From Citrus sinensis (taxonomy: Eukaryota; Streptophyta; Magnoliopsida; Sapindales; Rutaceae), in assembly GCF_022201045.2 (NCBI RefSeq), contig NC_068557.1:29737501-29801500 (forward strand): a DNA stretch of 64,000 nucleotides. Direction: 5' to 3'. The notes beneath the pieces are model-generated. The model worked only from the letters and a program-made list of their open reading frames with translations, was not told the DNA's origin and made no database searches. Every line of letters starts with the position of its first letter. Position 1 is the stretch's first letter. Positions 11,054 to 24,147 of the stretch are shown here, piece by piece. A program made the translations under genes and the position numbers.

Positions 11054-13642
11054 TTGCCAGCCAAGGCTTTCTTGCTGTATGTCTTAAGGGTTTGCTGGAG
11101 ATTATGCGAGTCCCCTAGAATTATGTCTAGTCTATGTTGCTTGAACAATCGCTCTCTGTGTTATTATTTAGTAGTGGTGAATGTATGTGACTTAATTTGG
11201 CATGTGATTAATATGATCTTTTCAGATGCCATGAACAATATATTAGTAAAGGATACCTTGTTTTAAGGCCAAATGGCTTCTATGCTATAGATACAAACTT
11301 TCTGTGCAAATTATTATGTAAAAGTTACAGTATTTTGAAATTATTGGTGAAGGAAAAAAACAAAAGTCAAAGCAGTTTGTAGTTATAAAATAATGTTATC
11401 ATATGTCAATCATACAATTCCGTTTGTAGTTAAATGTCCATAAGGTAAATTATTATTATGCACAAAATATGAAAAAAATAATAATAATTCATGCTCCCTC
11501 TTTAATCCATCTCTTCTAGAACTCAAGATTATACGAAGTTGTTTTATATTGGTAAAGTTGCAAGTGGCCAATAATTTATTTTCTAGGAAATCTTCTTTGA
11601 ATTTGGGCTTTAAATTCTCTCTGTGTACATAGTCTTTCTTGTATATATATGTATATGTGTGTGTGTGTATATACATACATAAATACACAAAAAGAAAAGA
11701 GCTATGAGAGAAAAAGCGTATCGTTAAGGGCATGAATTTTATTGTTTCAAGTGATTAAAAACATTATTTTATTATCTATTATGCTTTTCCTAGTCTTCTG
11801 TATGTTTTTAGCAATTTTAATTTTATTGTAGTATGTCTGGAATTGGAAGGAAGACTGGCATATAAAACATGGAAAGAGCATAGAGATATAAAGCCATGGG
11901 AGAACAGTTGCATAGAGAAGGAGAAAGGGTTGTAAAACCTGTAAAAGAAGAAGTTGCATAAATCGTTGTAATTTAATACATATACAATAAGTGTATGTTT
12001 AGTATTAAAATGAGCTTGGAAAGTAAAATATAAATATTTGAACCTTTTAAGTTTGTCTATTAAGTAAATGGGTTTGGTAAGTATTTTTTTTTTCATAATT
12101 TAGTTAAGGGCTGATTAACTAAATTAATCTTCTCTTAAGAGACCAATTAAGTCAATATGATCTCTTTTTTCTCTTCTTATACTTTTCAAATTCAACTTTC
12201 CTTCGCTACTCTTTCTATGCAATTATTATTATTATTATTTATATTTGTTGGTTTTCATCACGTTTTGCACAAATGAAGTTTATTGTGATATGCAATCTTC
12301 TTAGCACGACCCGGTTAATGCTTTTGTCAATTTTATGGAAATGGATTGCGCTTACCCCATGGCAATCCCACACTTGAACAAAAGCAAGCGAGAGGCTGCA
12401 AAGCCATGAAATTATCTAATGAAGTTCATATGGTATTTTACTTTTTGGGTCAAGATTATTAGAGTAAATATAATAAAATCATATTATTCATAGAGGTTGA
12501 TATTGATTGGTAATTTTTTTCTCTTTGTTAATGTGTAAAAAAATAATAATGTAAAAGGTTCTTATTGTAAAAGTAAACAAAAAATAACAATAGGAATGTT
12601 GCTAATTTAACAACAATGATATTTTGAGGTACTTTTTTTAAAAGGGTGGAATTATTTACACTTTAAAATTACTTTAAACACTCTATTACTCTATACACTC
12701 ATATATTAGATCTAAAAGATTAAGTTTTACTTCCTACACTCATTAAAATGTAAAAAAAAAAAAAACCTTAATTTAAACTAATTTATTCAAAACACCAATC
12801 AAACTATTTAGTACAACCAAAATGAATTAATAACAATTTTAGTATATCCAACAATAGAATCAAGTTATATTCTAAATAAATTCTTTAACATAAATTTTAG
12901 TCATTAACTTTTTTCAATTAAAAGTGATTTTTTAACCCCCAATTTTTTAACCAAATAATTTTTTTAAAAAAGTGGCCATTTGGCCCAAAAAAAAAGAAAA
13001 ACAAAAACAAAAAAAAGAACAATAAGGAGAAGAAGTAGGCGAAGAAAAAGAAGAAGATTGAAAAATGGACGAAGTAGAAGAAGAGTAGAAGACAAAGAAA
13101 AAGAAGCAGAAAATTATAAAAAAATATCTTTTTTTTTAAATCAAAAAATAAAAATATGTTCAAAATATATTAAGAATTGATTTGCTCCGTGTTTAACTAA
13201 TTATTGTTAAGAGATTGGATTTAAAATTTTTAAGATTTACGGTAAGAAAATTATATGTTAAATAGTGAATATTCACAATAATTGTATTATGTAAGTTTGA
13301 AAGAAAGAATACTTTATTAATCATTGATACGATGAATATCTTCATAATAAAAATAATTTATTAAAATTAGAGAGTTTAAAATAATTTTATGCGTGTAAAC
13401 AACTTCATTTCTTTTAAAATACGGATTAAAGGAGCATTAATCTCAAATTATAAATACCGAATGGGATATTACCTCATAAATGTTCGAGACAAGGACAAAA
13501 CTCACTGGACTTGTCGACTTCGAAACTCTGAAACGAATCTCTCTTATCATCCATCTTCATATGCGCAAGAGTCATCATTACCCATACTCTGTCTTCATAC
13601 ACCTTAACATAAACAGCAGTGCGCAGGATTTGCTCTCCAAAA
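11054..13642. other. Spacer between the two epoxide hydrolase genes
   Basis: Contains the 3' UTR of copy 1 and the promoter of copy 2. No gene is supported. The middle is very AT-rich. A purine-rich tract at 12980-13120 gives low-complexity open frames on both strands that I do not accept as genes. Confidence 0.6.
13449..13456 (+). promoter_or_regulatory. Putative TATA box of epoxide hydrolase copy 2
   Basis: TATAAATA about 190 bases before the start codon. With transcription starting about 30 bases downstream, the leader would be about 160 bases. Based on motif and position only. Confidence 0.4.
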
Positions 13643-15255
13643 ATGGACAAAATTGAGCACAAGTACATCAAAGTACAAGGCCTGAACCTTCACGTCGCCG
13701 AGACAGGAACAGGTTTGCCAGTCACCAATCCCGCTTTCCTTAATCCTAATCGTGCACCCACCTAAATAAGTTTTAATCAAACACCGTTCATTTTTGTGTG
13801 TGATGACGTCTGCAGGTCCAAATGTGGTGGTGTTTTTGCATGGGTTCCCCGAGATATGGTACTCGTGGCGCCATCAGATGGTGGCTGTAGCCGCTGCTGG
13901 CTTCAGGGCTATTGCGCCTGATTACAGAGGCTACGGCCTCTCTGACCCACCTGCTGAACCCGAAAAGGCCTCCTTTAAAGACATCACTAATGATCTCCTC
14001 GCCACTTTAGATCACCTCGGAATTAACAAGGTAATTAGCATTAAATTTAATTGTTTCTTAATGATAAATTTACCGAAATGTTTCTGCTCAACATCAGGGT
14101 GTATCATTAGTTTCCATTTTTACAAATTGATTGGGCGGGACTAGGATGTTCCTTAGTTCAGAAGACTGTGTATTTCCATCTGCCCTTGTATGGCGCAAAA
14201 GAAATGTGCTTTATTTACGTAGATTAACTGTTGATTATCACTGATTCTGTCTCTCAATGATAATGAGCATGTATGTATAGGTTTTTCTTGTTGCAAAAGA
14301 TTTTGGAGCCCGGCCTGCCTACCTGTTTGCACTTCTACACCCAGAGAGGGTCTCCGGTGTTATTACATTAGGAGTGCCGTTTATACCTCCAGGTACTGCT
14401 GAATTTCACAAATCCCTTCCTGAAGGTTTCTACATATCGAGATGGCAGGTATGCGCGGTGTTTTGTTGCTTTTAATTACACAGAATTAGAGAAACAAAAT
14501 GACTTTTTTTTTTTGTTTGAATGTTTTGGCATTTGATCAGGAACCTGGACGAGCAGAAGCTGATTTTGGTCGCCATGATGCAAAGACTGTGGTGAGAAAC
14601 ATTTACATTCTTTTCTCCAGAAGTGAAATACCAATAGCACCTGAAAACAAGGAGATCATGGATTTGGTGGATGCTTCTACTCCTCTTCCACCTTGGCTCA
14701 CAGCGGAAGATCTTGCTACTTATGGAGCTTTGTACGAGAAGTCTGGATTTCGAACTGCATTGCAAGTTCCATATAGGTATATTCTTATGTTCTATAGCAT
14801 TTCAAAGTTTTGCTTTCACTGTTGAAATCTACTGCAAATGTCCTGTAGGTCTGTTAGCTGCTCATTGTTCCCAACCATGGCACATTAGTAGTTCATTTGG
14901 TTCACATTTTTAAGAATAACGGTGGCATTGGATAAAGATTCTTGTTCCTCACCAAGTTAGCTCGGTTTTAGGGCCGCTACAATTTCACTTGATTTTGTTA
15001 TTTTGTAGGTCAATCCATGAAAAGTTCAGCTTACCAGAACTAACGGTTAAAGTTCCAGCACTACTGATATTGGGTGAAAAAGATTACTTCCTCAAATTTC
15101 CTGGGATTGAGGACTACATAAGAAGTGGCAAGGTAAAGGACTTTGTTCCCAATTTGGAGATCATACGTTTGTCTGAAGGGAGTCATTTTGTTCAAGAGCA
15201 ATCACCAGAAGAGGTGAACCAGCTAGTCCTCACCTTCCTCAACAAACATGTATGA
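13643..15255 (+). CDS. Soluble epoxide hydrolase, copy 2
   Basis: Tandem paralog of the gene at 9299, same strand and same exon pattern: 13643-13712, 13816-14030, 14281-14448, 14541-14776, 15009-15255. Exons 1 to 4 have identical lengths (70, 215, 168 and 236 bases); exon 5 is one codon shorter, giving 311 residues. The catalytic set is kept: HGFP, nucleophile Asp102 in VAKDFG, cap tyrosines in FYISRW and LYEKSGF, acid Asp255 in GEKD and His289 in EGSHF. The protein is highly similar to copy 1 throughout, with differences such as ARPAYLFALLHPERV against ALTAYMFAIQHQERV after the nucleophile. It presumably does the same epoxide hydrolysis, perhaps with altered substrate range or expression. 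The introns differ in length and lack copy 1's repeats. Confidence 0.93.
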
Positions 15256-16520
15256 TTCCCAAGGCTTGCATGAAGTGCGTATGTCCATGAGTTCACAAAG
15301 ACTCCAGTGTGTTGAGTCCTTAAGAAATACATCCATGTACTTGAATAATCAGTGTGTCTGTGTCATTTATATCGGGCAAAGTATACTCTCCCTCTGTGGA
15401 CTGTAGGTGGGCGTGTAATGGATATTTCAGATGCTATAAAGTGTACTATTTTGGACAAATTTAAGGGCAGCCTTGAAAGCTATTTAACTCAAAGAGTAAT
15501 CAGCTCACATGCTGCACTAAATTAATTGAGCAGCAGTAATCAGCTCCCATGGACTGGGTTTGTAAACAGCTCAAAACCAAGCTTGCCTTATACAAGATAA
15601 GAAAAGAAAAAGGAAAATCCAAATATCACTAATCAGTTTTGCTTGAAGTTGTGCCTAGGCCTCAGCTATAATTTTCTATTGCTTCACACCGTGTGCACAG
15701 TCAGCATCCCAAAAGTTGAAAGTTCAAGTGCTACTAATGGTGGGTGGCCAAGACTAGTTCCTCAAAATTTTCCAAGGATTGAAGAGTACGTAACAGGCGG
15801 CGCAGTGCGAGTATGCCAGTGATTTTGAGATCAAATTCTTAGCCGATGGAACACATTTGATTTAGGTTTAGGAGCAATTGCCAGGTCAGGTGAATGAGCT
15901 CAGCATCAGAGTCATCAATCAGGTGGTTGGTCAAAACTTAAGAAACCTACGCATCTCCCAAGGGTTGAATGTTCCTGAGTTCTTAAGAAATGGCTTCACT
16001 TCTTGCCTTTCAATTTTTCAAATACAACGACATTCTCTTCATCTTGATTCAAATAGAGAGCGAGCTTATAGTTTTTGATAGTGATGAGATGTCAAAGAGA
16101 TTTGATTGTTAGAACTGACGACATGGATTTCATGGACAAACAAGCTTGATCATTATAATTCATATAAAACATGAAAAATGAAAGTTCATTACAATGGTTG
16201 ATTATATAGACAATACACATTTAAGAGAAAAAAAAAATTAATTAATTCTGCTATCATTTTCATATACATGCATCCCAGCCTACATCGAGATGATGCAAAA
16301 ACAGCTACAAAGAATGGAAAAAAAAAACCAGAGGACCGAAAGTCCAAAACAAAAAAATATCTAGGTGGAAAAGCCAAGCAAAGGTCAATCAGACTAACAT
16401 AGACTTATGGTCAGTTTAATACGGAAGCAATCCCACGGCCATGGGCTAGCAGTGTGTAAAAACAAACAGCTATCTAAGAGGAAGGCTGAGGCTGTACAAA
16501 AATCTCCATTTTTTGATTTC
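15256..16520. other. Spacer between epoxide hydrolase copy 2 and WAPL
   Basis: Holds the 3' UTRs of the two convergent genes and a decayed hydrolase fragment (15714-15912). A near-repeat AGTAATCAGCTCMCATG occurs twice around 15.50-15.55 kb. No further gene is supported. Confidence 0.6.
15714..15912 (+). pseudogene. Relic of a third epoxide hydrolase (exon 5 fragment)
   Basis: Translation of this stretch recovers the order of the hydrolase C-terminal exon: KVQVLLMVGGQD, then FLK, then DFEIKFLADGTHL, then EQLPGQVNEL. These match KVPALLIMGDKDYFLK, NLEIIHLPEGSHF and EQSPEEVNQL of the intact copies. The Tyr after the catalytic-acid motif is a TAG stop (15755-15757). Small indels break the frame soon after, and a second stop follows the His motif. 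I see no trace of exons 1 to 4 nearby. It lies about 460 bases downstream of copy 2 on the same strand, so the cluster once had three copies or an incomplete duplication. Non-functional. Confidence 0.8.
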
Positions 16521-19500
16521 TCATGGCACCCTGCATGATTCAATCACTTCACTCACAGCTTTATGAGTCTCAGGCGAGATCATATTTAGTGTCAGATGAA
16601 ATGCCTGAAGAGATGAACAAGATGAAGAAAATTAAACAATTTTTCTAAGGCAAACCAAATAGATTGATTTGATCTGCAAACAATTTAATTTATAGTGGAA
16701 TTCTAGAAGTTCAATTACAGCGTACATACCACAAATCTCTCCAGCACTGGTACCAGAATTCCCAAGTTGTGATTTGGGAGACATTCCGCAATTACAGCGC
16801 GGGTACTCATGCTGTTAATATGTATAATTATAAAAAGATTATTAATTTCAGTAAATTCAACCCGAATGGAAAAAAGAAAAGAAAGGAAAAATAGACACCT
16901 TTCAGTTGAAAGAAAGGCAAGCAGCAAGGCCGCATAAGCTTCCACAATCGTCATCTCAGCTTCTTTCTCCCCTTCTAGTAATGCTGCCTCATCATTCTGT
17001 AGAATGCAATATGATGCAGAATTTAGACAATGTAACTTATGATTAATTACCCCAACGTGATAGTAAGAAATTAAAATGCTATTTTCGTTCAATTAGACCT
17101 TTTAGCTAAAAATAATAGCCAACAAACCAAAATCAAGATAGAAAGATTCAGTAGAAATTTTACTTAAAAACAGATTGTGCAACCGTCAGAAGATTTTCAT
17201 ATAGTCCTCTGTTACAACCCTTTATAACCTAATTTACATCACTGTGCTCAATGAAAATACAAATCACTCACCAAGGGCTCTGCAGTTCCTTCCCCAGCTG
17301 GATCACCTGCCCCTTGATTAGCAAGAAAGATGGAACATAGTAGTTGAATTACATCTCTGTGACTCTCTTCTTCGAACCCCTCTGAATTAGGTAATGAGAT
17401 TCTGGCAGCTGCAAGCCGTGATCTGCAATAACCTTACTGTAAGTTTAAATATTAAAAAAAAAAGGCTCTTTTTTATGCACAAGCAATTATAGTTATGTAA
17501 GGCATCACAGGCTCAGATTATCTATTTAAACCAATTGAATCAGAATCTAAGGAGCAGTCTGGCAAAGATTCTGGCAAATTGAAGGACCAATCTCAATGTT
17601 GAGCAAGGCAGTTCATTAAGTGTTATAAGGTTGACTAGCACTACACCTACTTTGCTAAATAAGGATGCTTATATATGTCGGAAATTGGCGCATATACAAT
17701 CAACTAGATTTTTACAAACTGAAAAAACTCAAACCTTAAAAACTATTGTGACCCCAGGTAGCATCTCATAGCCCTTCCAGAAGTACAAAGATTTTGGTGA
17801 TATAAGGAGAATATTGGTCTTTGCTGTAACTAGGAAAAATAATAGAAAATAATGCACAAAAAGCTCCTCTATTTTAACCTTAAATCCACAGCTCTCAATA
17901 TGAAAATTAAAATTTAGAATATTAAGATAAATTAAATGCTAGCAAGAAGTAAGATTGGCATAAAGTTTACGAAAATAACTTCAGGTTGGAAAAAAAAAAC
18001 AGACCCATAACTCAATGCGCCAGGTGGCAGGTGCCAACAGCATCATACAAACTACAATGCAGTATGTGGAAATATATTAAGAGGGAATATTAACCTGTTA
18101 TCTTCATCCTTCTCTACCAAGTTCACTAGCAGGCCCAATATAGCAACAAGAAAATCCAACTCTTGATCAGTCAAGGGTCTATCGTCCTTATGGTCAGACT
18201 CAAAACCATCTCTGGAAGGAGACACAGATGAGCTGAATGAGCGGAAGTGGCTGGCAATCAACAAAGACATCGTCTCCAGGCCTCCATATGCAGCTATTTG
18301 CTGGCAGCCAATGGGGTTGTCATTCGTTAAATTCATTAAAACCTGCCCACAAGTTAATACCCACATGTTAATCAAGCTAACAAACCTGCACAATAAAGAT
18401 AGCACATTGGGCATACAACAATCCAGCAATGGCAAAGCAAGAACGTTCTCGGCACTGTTGTAGAGGCAAACCAATAACCACACAAGCTCACAAGATGTGA
18501 ATATTTTATATCTTGAAAATACCTTGACAGCTGTAAGAAGGCAATCAGCAAAAAGGGTAGAGTTCTCTGAGTCATCAGCATGAGCGCAAGAGCTTTCATG
18601 AGAAAAATGATATTCCCCACTACTTGATACCTGGTGATTTTCCCTGTTATTCAACTGCCTTTGACAATTTTCTCCATTGTTTGATTCTTGTTGGCTCATG
18701 ATCATTTCATATTGACACCCATCTTCAACATCTCGATACTTAACTCCACTTCTTTTAGTTCGAGATTTTTTTTGTTTCCCAGATAGCAAGTCCCACTTTG
18801 AGGGCTCAAATGCATCTTCATCAAATGCATAAGGATCTTCACTATCCTCTAAAAGTCCACACTTCTCATCTTTTCTACTGTTTGATCTCTCTAAGTGACA
18901 GAAGTTTGACCTTGAACCATTAGCAGTTAAAGGTGTTCCACTCATGGAACTCCTTAATGATTCACTATACGAACTGGAAAATGAAGAGGCATACTTCTCA
19001 TCTTTTCTACTGTTTGTTCTCTCCAAAAGACAAAAGTTTGACCTCAAACCATTAGTACTTAAAAGTGCTCCACCCTTTGAACTCCTTAATGTCTGACTGC
19101 ATGAACTGGAAAAGGAAGAACGGGATCTCAAATTTAGACAGCAATTATCATTCACGGATGTAGTGGTTGTTTCAGAATTGGATTCAGAATGACCCAAACG
19201 GTCAGTAAACGACCACGGATTGTTCTCAGACATATCCAAGCTCTTTTCAGAATTGGATTCAGAGCTGATGAATATAACATCATGCTTGTCAGCTGCAAAT
19301 TTAAAAAGAATAACATAAGTTGGATAAGGAAAGAAAGAAAGAGAGGCTGCCATGTATTGTATTGTAAAAGGACAAACACATACCTTTGCACTCAGCATCT
19401 AAAGCCAATTCAGATGCATTACTAGTCCCATTCCCCTCAAAAATATTGTGTGATTTTTCATCAGCAGAGGAGGATGAACTTCTACGTAGGTGAAGATCTA

Positions 19501-21359
19501 GAAACCAAATGGAAATCAGTCATCATCAAGGACCAGTTTTAAAGCAACTGAATAATATAAATAATGTTTTAAGGGTGTTGTGAGTCTCGAAGGAATGTCC
19601 ATGAATTGGTTAGTCTATACTTTCAAAGTGTTCTGGCTGTTTGATGAACAAAAGCTACATAATACATGTAAAAACCATTTTTTTAAGAGTATACATGTAA
19701 ACAGGCACATATACACTTTGATGTATATGTTTGTGCAGTATACATTTAGAACACATCACATATACTAGCAAGTCTTTTTGCTAAATCAACAAAGATAATA
19801 GGTGCCTTTCAAGAGATCAAGTAAGTGGTCAATTAAATTATTTCAACTTTATTTTAAAGATGTTAGTTAGCCACTTCTTGAAATAGCCAAAAAAGTAGGT
19901 TAATCATTAACAACCGCTTTTCAAATTGTTCGTCGAACGCATATTGAGTTGGAAGTATAAGAAAAGCAATTGTCAACTTCCAAAGAGTAATCCTAAAACA
20001 CATTTCTAATTTAAAAACTAAGTGCTCTCTGCATAACAAAAGAAAGAGGAAAAAATGCAAAAAAAATGATGTTAGAAATAATCCTTTGGAAAACTAATTA
20101 CCTGACAGAATCTTGATGGCGCCTATAACGATTGACACAAAAGAAAGCTGGGATTTATGTGAATCCAAGTGACCTCTCATGCCAAGCAAATGACTCTATA
20201 TCACAAAATCCAAAAACAATGAATAAAAGATGGAAGATTAAGAGTTAAATGATGCTGGCAGCTTATGCTCTTGGAAAAGAAGAGGTAGGGGAAGTTTTAC
20301 CTGATTATCTTTACTCAGGAAAGTAGAATTTTCCATGATTTTCAAACATTTTAAAAGCAATACAAGGCTATGTCTATTGGAGTCATGTTTCGAATCCTGA
20401 ATAGGTGTATTGAGATGTAGCCAACCCTGCAACACAATTGATCCATTCCTTTAGATGTCCTTCTTCAAACAACAATCAAATTATAAAAAATAAGAAAAGG
20501 AAAAGCCGAAGGAAAAGGTAAAAAAGGAGATAAAGATTATGATTAATCAAAACCAACGGCAAAAACTTCCAATAATTCAGAAATCAGATCCCTGTTTACA
20601 CAGAAAATGATGACGAAGATGATGATTAATTGAAAAAATGAATGAAATATTGAGCAATCATTGAATGTCTTTTTATGTATATCTACTGATGTTGAATATA
20701 GGAAGTCGAAAACTAAAATAAAAAACAGACAGGTGTGTGGGTATAGTCAGATAACTGTCGCACATCATCACTATTCGCGGAAGATGAATAACAATGACTG
20801 CCCTGCTAAAATGACAAGTAAATTTGCAAAAGGCACAGGGATAGCAGATGGCCCTCTATCTCCTTCTCATTACACTTCAGATGTAATAAAAAAACATACA
20901 ATGAAATAAAACAAACATACAGGCTCACACCTCCATAACAGAATAACAGTTCATGATGACCTCAAAGACCGCATCAAGTCCTCCCAACTCTCTTAGTTTT
21001 TCCTTGAAGTTGCCCCCAGTCTTCCTCATGGTGCCAGTGGTGTCTGATCAGATGCAATTGACCCAAAAATTAAATTAAAAAAAATAAACAATCACAAAGC
21101 TAGAAACAGAAAGATAAAAAATGAAAATAAAGTGCATTTTTCAGTTGACTTGTAACTACATACATGTAAAACTCAGACACTCATACATGTAATATATATG
21201 AATGTGTGTGTATAATATATAATATTAATAATAATCCTTTAGTGAGAACATCGTTATTTTAACAAAGTAAAGATGCCACTAACAGACAAAAAGGCACAAA
21301 TTTTAATGCACTAACAGGCAAAAAAACACTAATATATACATATATAGAAAAACACTCTA

Positions 21360-21403
<44 letters not shown>

Positions 21404-21740
21404 CTTCTCAGATGTGAATGTTAGAATGCGGATTTCATGCTAACAAAGTTAAAAAAACAATAAAAAAAATAAAAACATGGACTATCAGACACTACAAAGA
21501 CAAAAAATAGTGCAATGAAATCTGTATTTTTCTGGTCTTTTAGCTCCATGCGCAATGAAACCCGCATTTTAGCATACACACCCATGAGGGGAGTTATTAA
21601 AGTATGGGATAAGCTGAGAGGCAAGAAAAACACACACTCTAATACACTACAAGACAAAATACACTGTATTAGAGTGAGTCTTTTGGTTGTTTTTAGATTA
21701 TCCCTTACTTTAATAACATAAGGGATCCCTTATTAGAAAA

Positions 21741-21815
<75 letters not shown>

Positions 21816-24147
21816 TATTCAATATAGGGCTCTGAAGTCCGAGAAAGCTATTACACCACATGGGGTAATATACAATTTGAGGACCTAATATGAACTAAAT
21901 TTACTAGCATCCCAAAATCTTATTTACTAACTTATCAATAATCAGCCAATGCTGAACACAATGCATAATTAAAGAGAAAACTGGAACACAGTCCAGGGAA
22001 GTTTTGTTCCTTCTCTCCAAATAACTATGATAATCAGCAAGGCTCAGTGGCTCACTAACCATTAGAATTTGCAAAGAAGTAAAAACATAATAGAAATAAA
22101 AAGCCACATATAACACAAAAGACATCAATTTTTTGGGAAGCAAGTGAGCAATAAAGGTTAATCAAGGAAAGACAATTTTTGCAGTTCTAAGCAAATGAAA
22201 TTTATGATTCAGTCGCAACTACAAAAAAGCTACAAAAGCCAAAGCCATTTGACACGCACTTAATGTATAAATGATAAAAAATTTGATTAAATAAAGATGA
22301 CATTCCCTACTAAACCAACTCGTCACATAGATAGCACAAGGGATCACACCACAAAATACCTTCAAGAGAAATTTTAGATAAGCATGCCTTCTCCATGGTT
22401 AACAAAGCTATCCATTTCGGGCTTAACTCTGGCCTTGTTATTCCATCATCACCTCCACAGCTTGACTTCATTTCCTTGCAACTCACAAGGATTTCCTGAA
22501 CCTTGGAAAAAATGGCAGAAGTACTTGAATCTGAAATTTTAGTTGCATCTCGTATGATGTCAGCATCCTTCCGTAAGGCCAAAAGCTTAGAACCTATTCT
22601 CTGTGATTTGTCTTTAGAAGCAGTACTGATGACTGGCTTCAACAATTTTATTAGAAAACAAATGCAGTTCTGTGACTCCAAGAGGTGATCATCTTGACCC
22701 TGAGACAGTAAAATTTTGGCACAGCCTTAACAATATTACAGCGGCAATCCAAATTTATACAAAGAATGATTCATTTCCTCTGACAAGCCTATTCAAATTC
22801 AGTTACTAGTAGACAAAAGGTTAGGGGTGGTTCAAATCACACAGATCTTCATTAACAAAGAGAATTACAACTTTGCTGTCTGAATAACTTACATCACTGG
22901 TCAAAACATAAAAAAGTGCAGCAGCAGCCAGGTTGCTGGGTGAATCATCAAAGCTGAGACCCAAAACAGCATCAACAATTGTCTTCGCCAAGCTGGAAAA
23001 ATGTTTCAAATTTTATGTAAAGAATTAGAAAGTTTGCCAAGACAATTCTGATTTTTGCAGTACAAAAGGCAAGCTTTAGTAAATTAATCATGCTGTAGAG
23101 TAAAATAAAATGAAAAGCTGAAAAAAAAAAGAGAGGAAAAACTACTTAAACAGGAAAAGATGTCAATGAAACAACCCTTCTCAACCTTTTCTTAACAGCA
23201 ATGTTTCAGAAACATCCTTGCACAAACCACCAATATCAGAAACCAATCAAGCAAATTTAAAATGTGGAAAATTCATCCTCACAATTTCAACAACTAACAT
23301 ATAAAGAAAGCTTGACTTCCAATGAAAACTTTTTATCTTTTATTAGGACTCACTAGCCCAAGAAAGCCTTGAGGATGATATTGAAACCTTAAGACACATA
23401 TCCCTCATCCCAAAGTTCGACAATTTCCAACATTTTAAACAATAGAACTCCTAATTCAATAATTAAACTTAAAATCCAAAATTAATCAGTCTAGAAAAAT
23501 TAAAGATCTACTCAAGATCGAAAACCCAGCAAGCTATTTTTTTTTTAAAAAAAAGAAATAACATATTTCCACACATCTACAGAAATGAAATAAAAATGAA
23601 AACTTTGCGAGATTCAAAACAATAATTGTTGAAAACCCACATACCCTTCAGTCCTTAGAAGTCTTCTTTGCTGAGCGGTGCCACAAATAGAGAGCAAAGA
23701 CAACAAACTAGCCCTTCTGATCCTCACTTGAGACCCTTTCTTTAACCCATCAATGGCGAAATTCACTTCATCCACGTGTTCCATCATCTCTCCAAACTCC
23801 TGGGCCTCCATCAGCGTCGAAGTCGGCGGAATTAATTGCCCAAAATATCCCTCCTTCTTTTGCTTCTTTGACTTACAAACGACTCCGCTTTCCGAATTAG
23901 AAAAATTGGGTCTTGGCGGAGGGGCCAAAGTTGGAACAGAGTTGTTTTCTTGGGATGACCAGAAAGAGGAGGATTCTTGATCTTGAGAGGACGGAAAGGG
24001 GAAACTATATAAATCTTGAGGGGTATCTTGGGAAAGAGAAAAAGAATCTCCGAAGGGATCGTCCGAAACGTCGTCGTCGGTGTTAAACGAGTCAGAATAC
24101 GTCCTTGTTAGCCCTCGGTTGCGGCGTCCGTAGGTCCTAACGATCAT
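16521..24147 (-). CDS. WAPL: WAPL (wings apart-like) cohesin-release factor
   Basis: Thirteen exons, read on the minus strand: 24147-23645, 22992-22893, 22699-22360, 21043-20931, 20426-20301, 20195-20102, 19497-19384, 19292-18523, 18342-18095, 17422-17272, 16996-16899, 16811-16730, 16604-16521. All join in phase to about 940 residues, close to the Arabidopsis WAPL proteins. WAPL opens the cohesin ring with PDS5 to remove cohesin from chromosomes in meiotic and mitotic prophase. Diagnostic segments are the N-terminal MIVRTYGRRNRG, GLKKGSQVRIRRASLLSLLSI, LAKTIVDAVLGLSFDDSPSN, VLMNLTNDNPIGCQQIAAYGG and LGLLVNLVEKDEDN, which form the helical-repeat WAPL domain. The large eighth exon encodes a Ser-rich, probably disordered insert with a 44-residue tandem duplication. 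Intron 3 (21044-22359) is loaded with microsatellites and a nested hairpin. Confidence 0.93.
18861..19124 (-). repeat. Two-copy 132-bp coding repeat in WAPL exon 8
   Basis: Two consecutive 132-bp units (18993-19124 and 18861-18992) encode 44 residues each. Both follow the pattern SSFSSS.S..LRSS...G..L..NG.RSNFC.LER.NSRKDEK. The exact period, a multiple of three, points to in-frame tandem duplication followed by divergence. Confidence 0.85.
21361..21403. repeat. (TA)n(GA)n microsatellite in WAPL intron 3
   Basis: About 24 bases of TA repeat run directly into about 20 bases of GA repeat. Confidence 0.95.
21593..21717. repeat. Nested double hairpin, MITE-like, in WAPL intron 3
   Basis: The outer arms 21593-21612 and 21698-21717 (GTTATTAAAGTA.GGGATAA) are inverted repeats matching at 19 of 20 positions. 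Inside, CACTCTAATACA (21635-21646) and TGTATTAGAGTG (21665-21676) form a perfect 12-bp stem. Just beyond is the 16-bp palindrome ATAAGGGATCCCTTAT. It is probably a small DNA transposon remnant; no target duplication was identified. Confidence 0.6.
21744..21812. repeat. (CT)n(TA)n microsatellite in WAPL intron 3
   Basis: About 27 bases of CT repeat followed by about 42 bases of TA repeat. Confidence 0.95.

Noticed and set aside
12918-13180. Overlapping Phe-rich and Lys/Arg-rich open frames on opposite strands
   Set aside because: Both come from one purine/pyrimidine-biased tract; the composition explains the frames.
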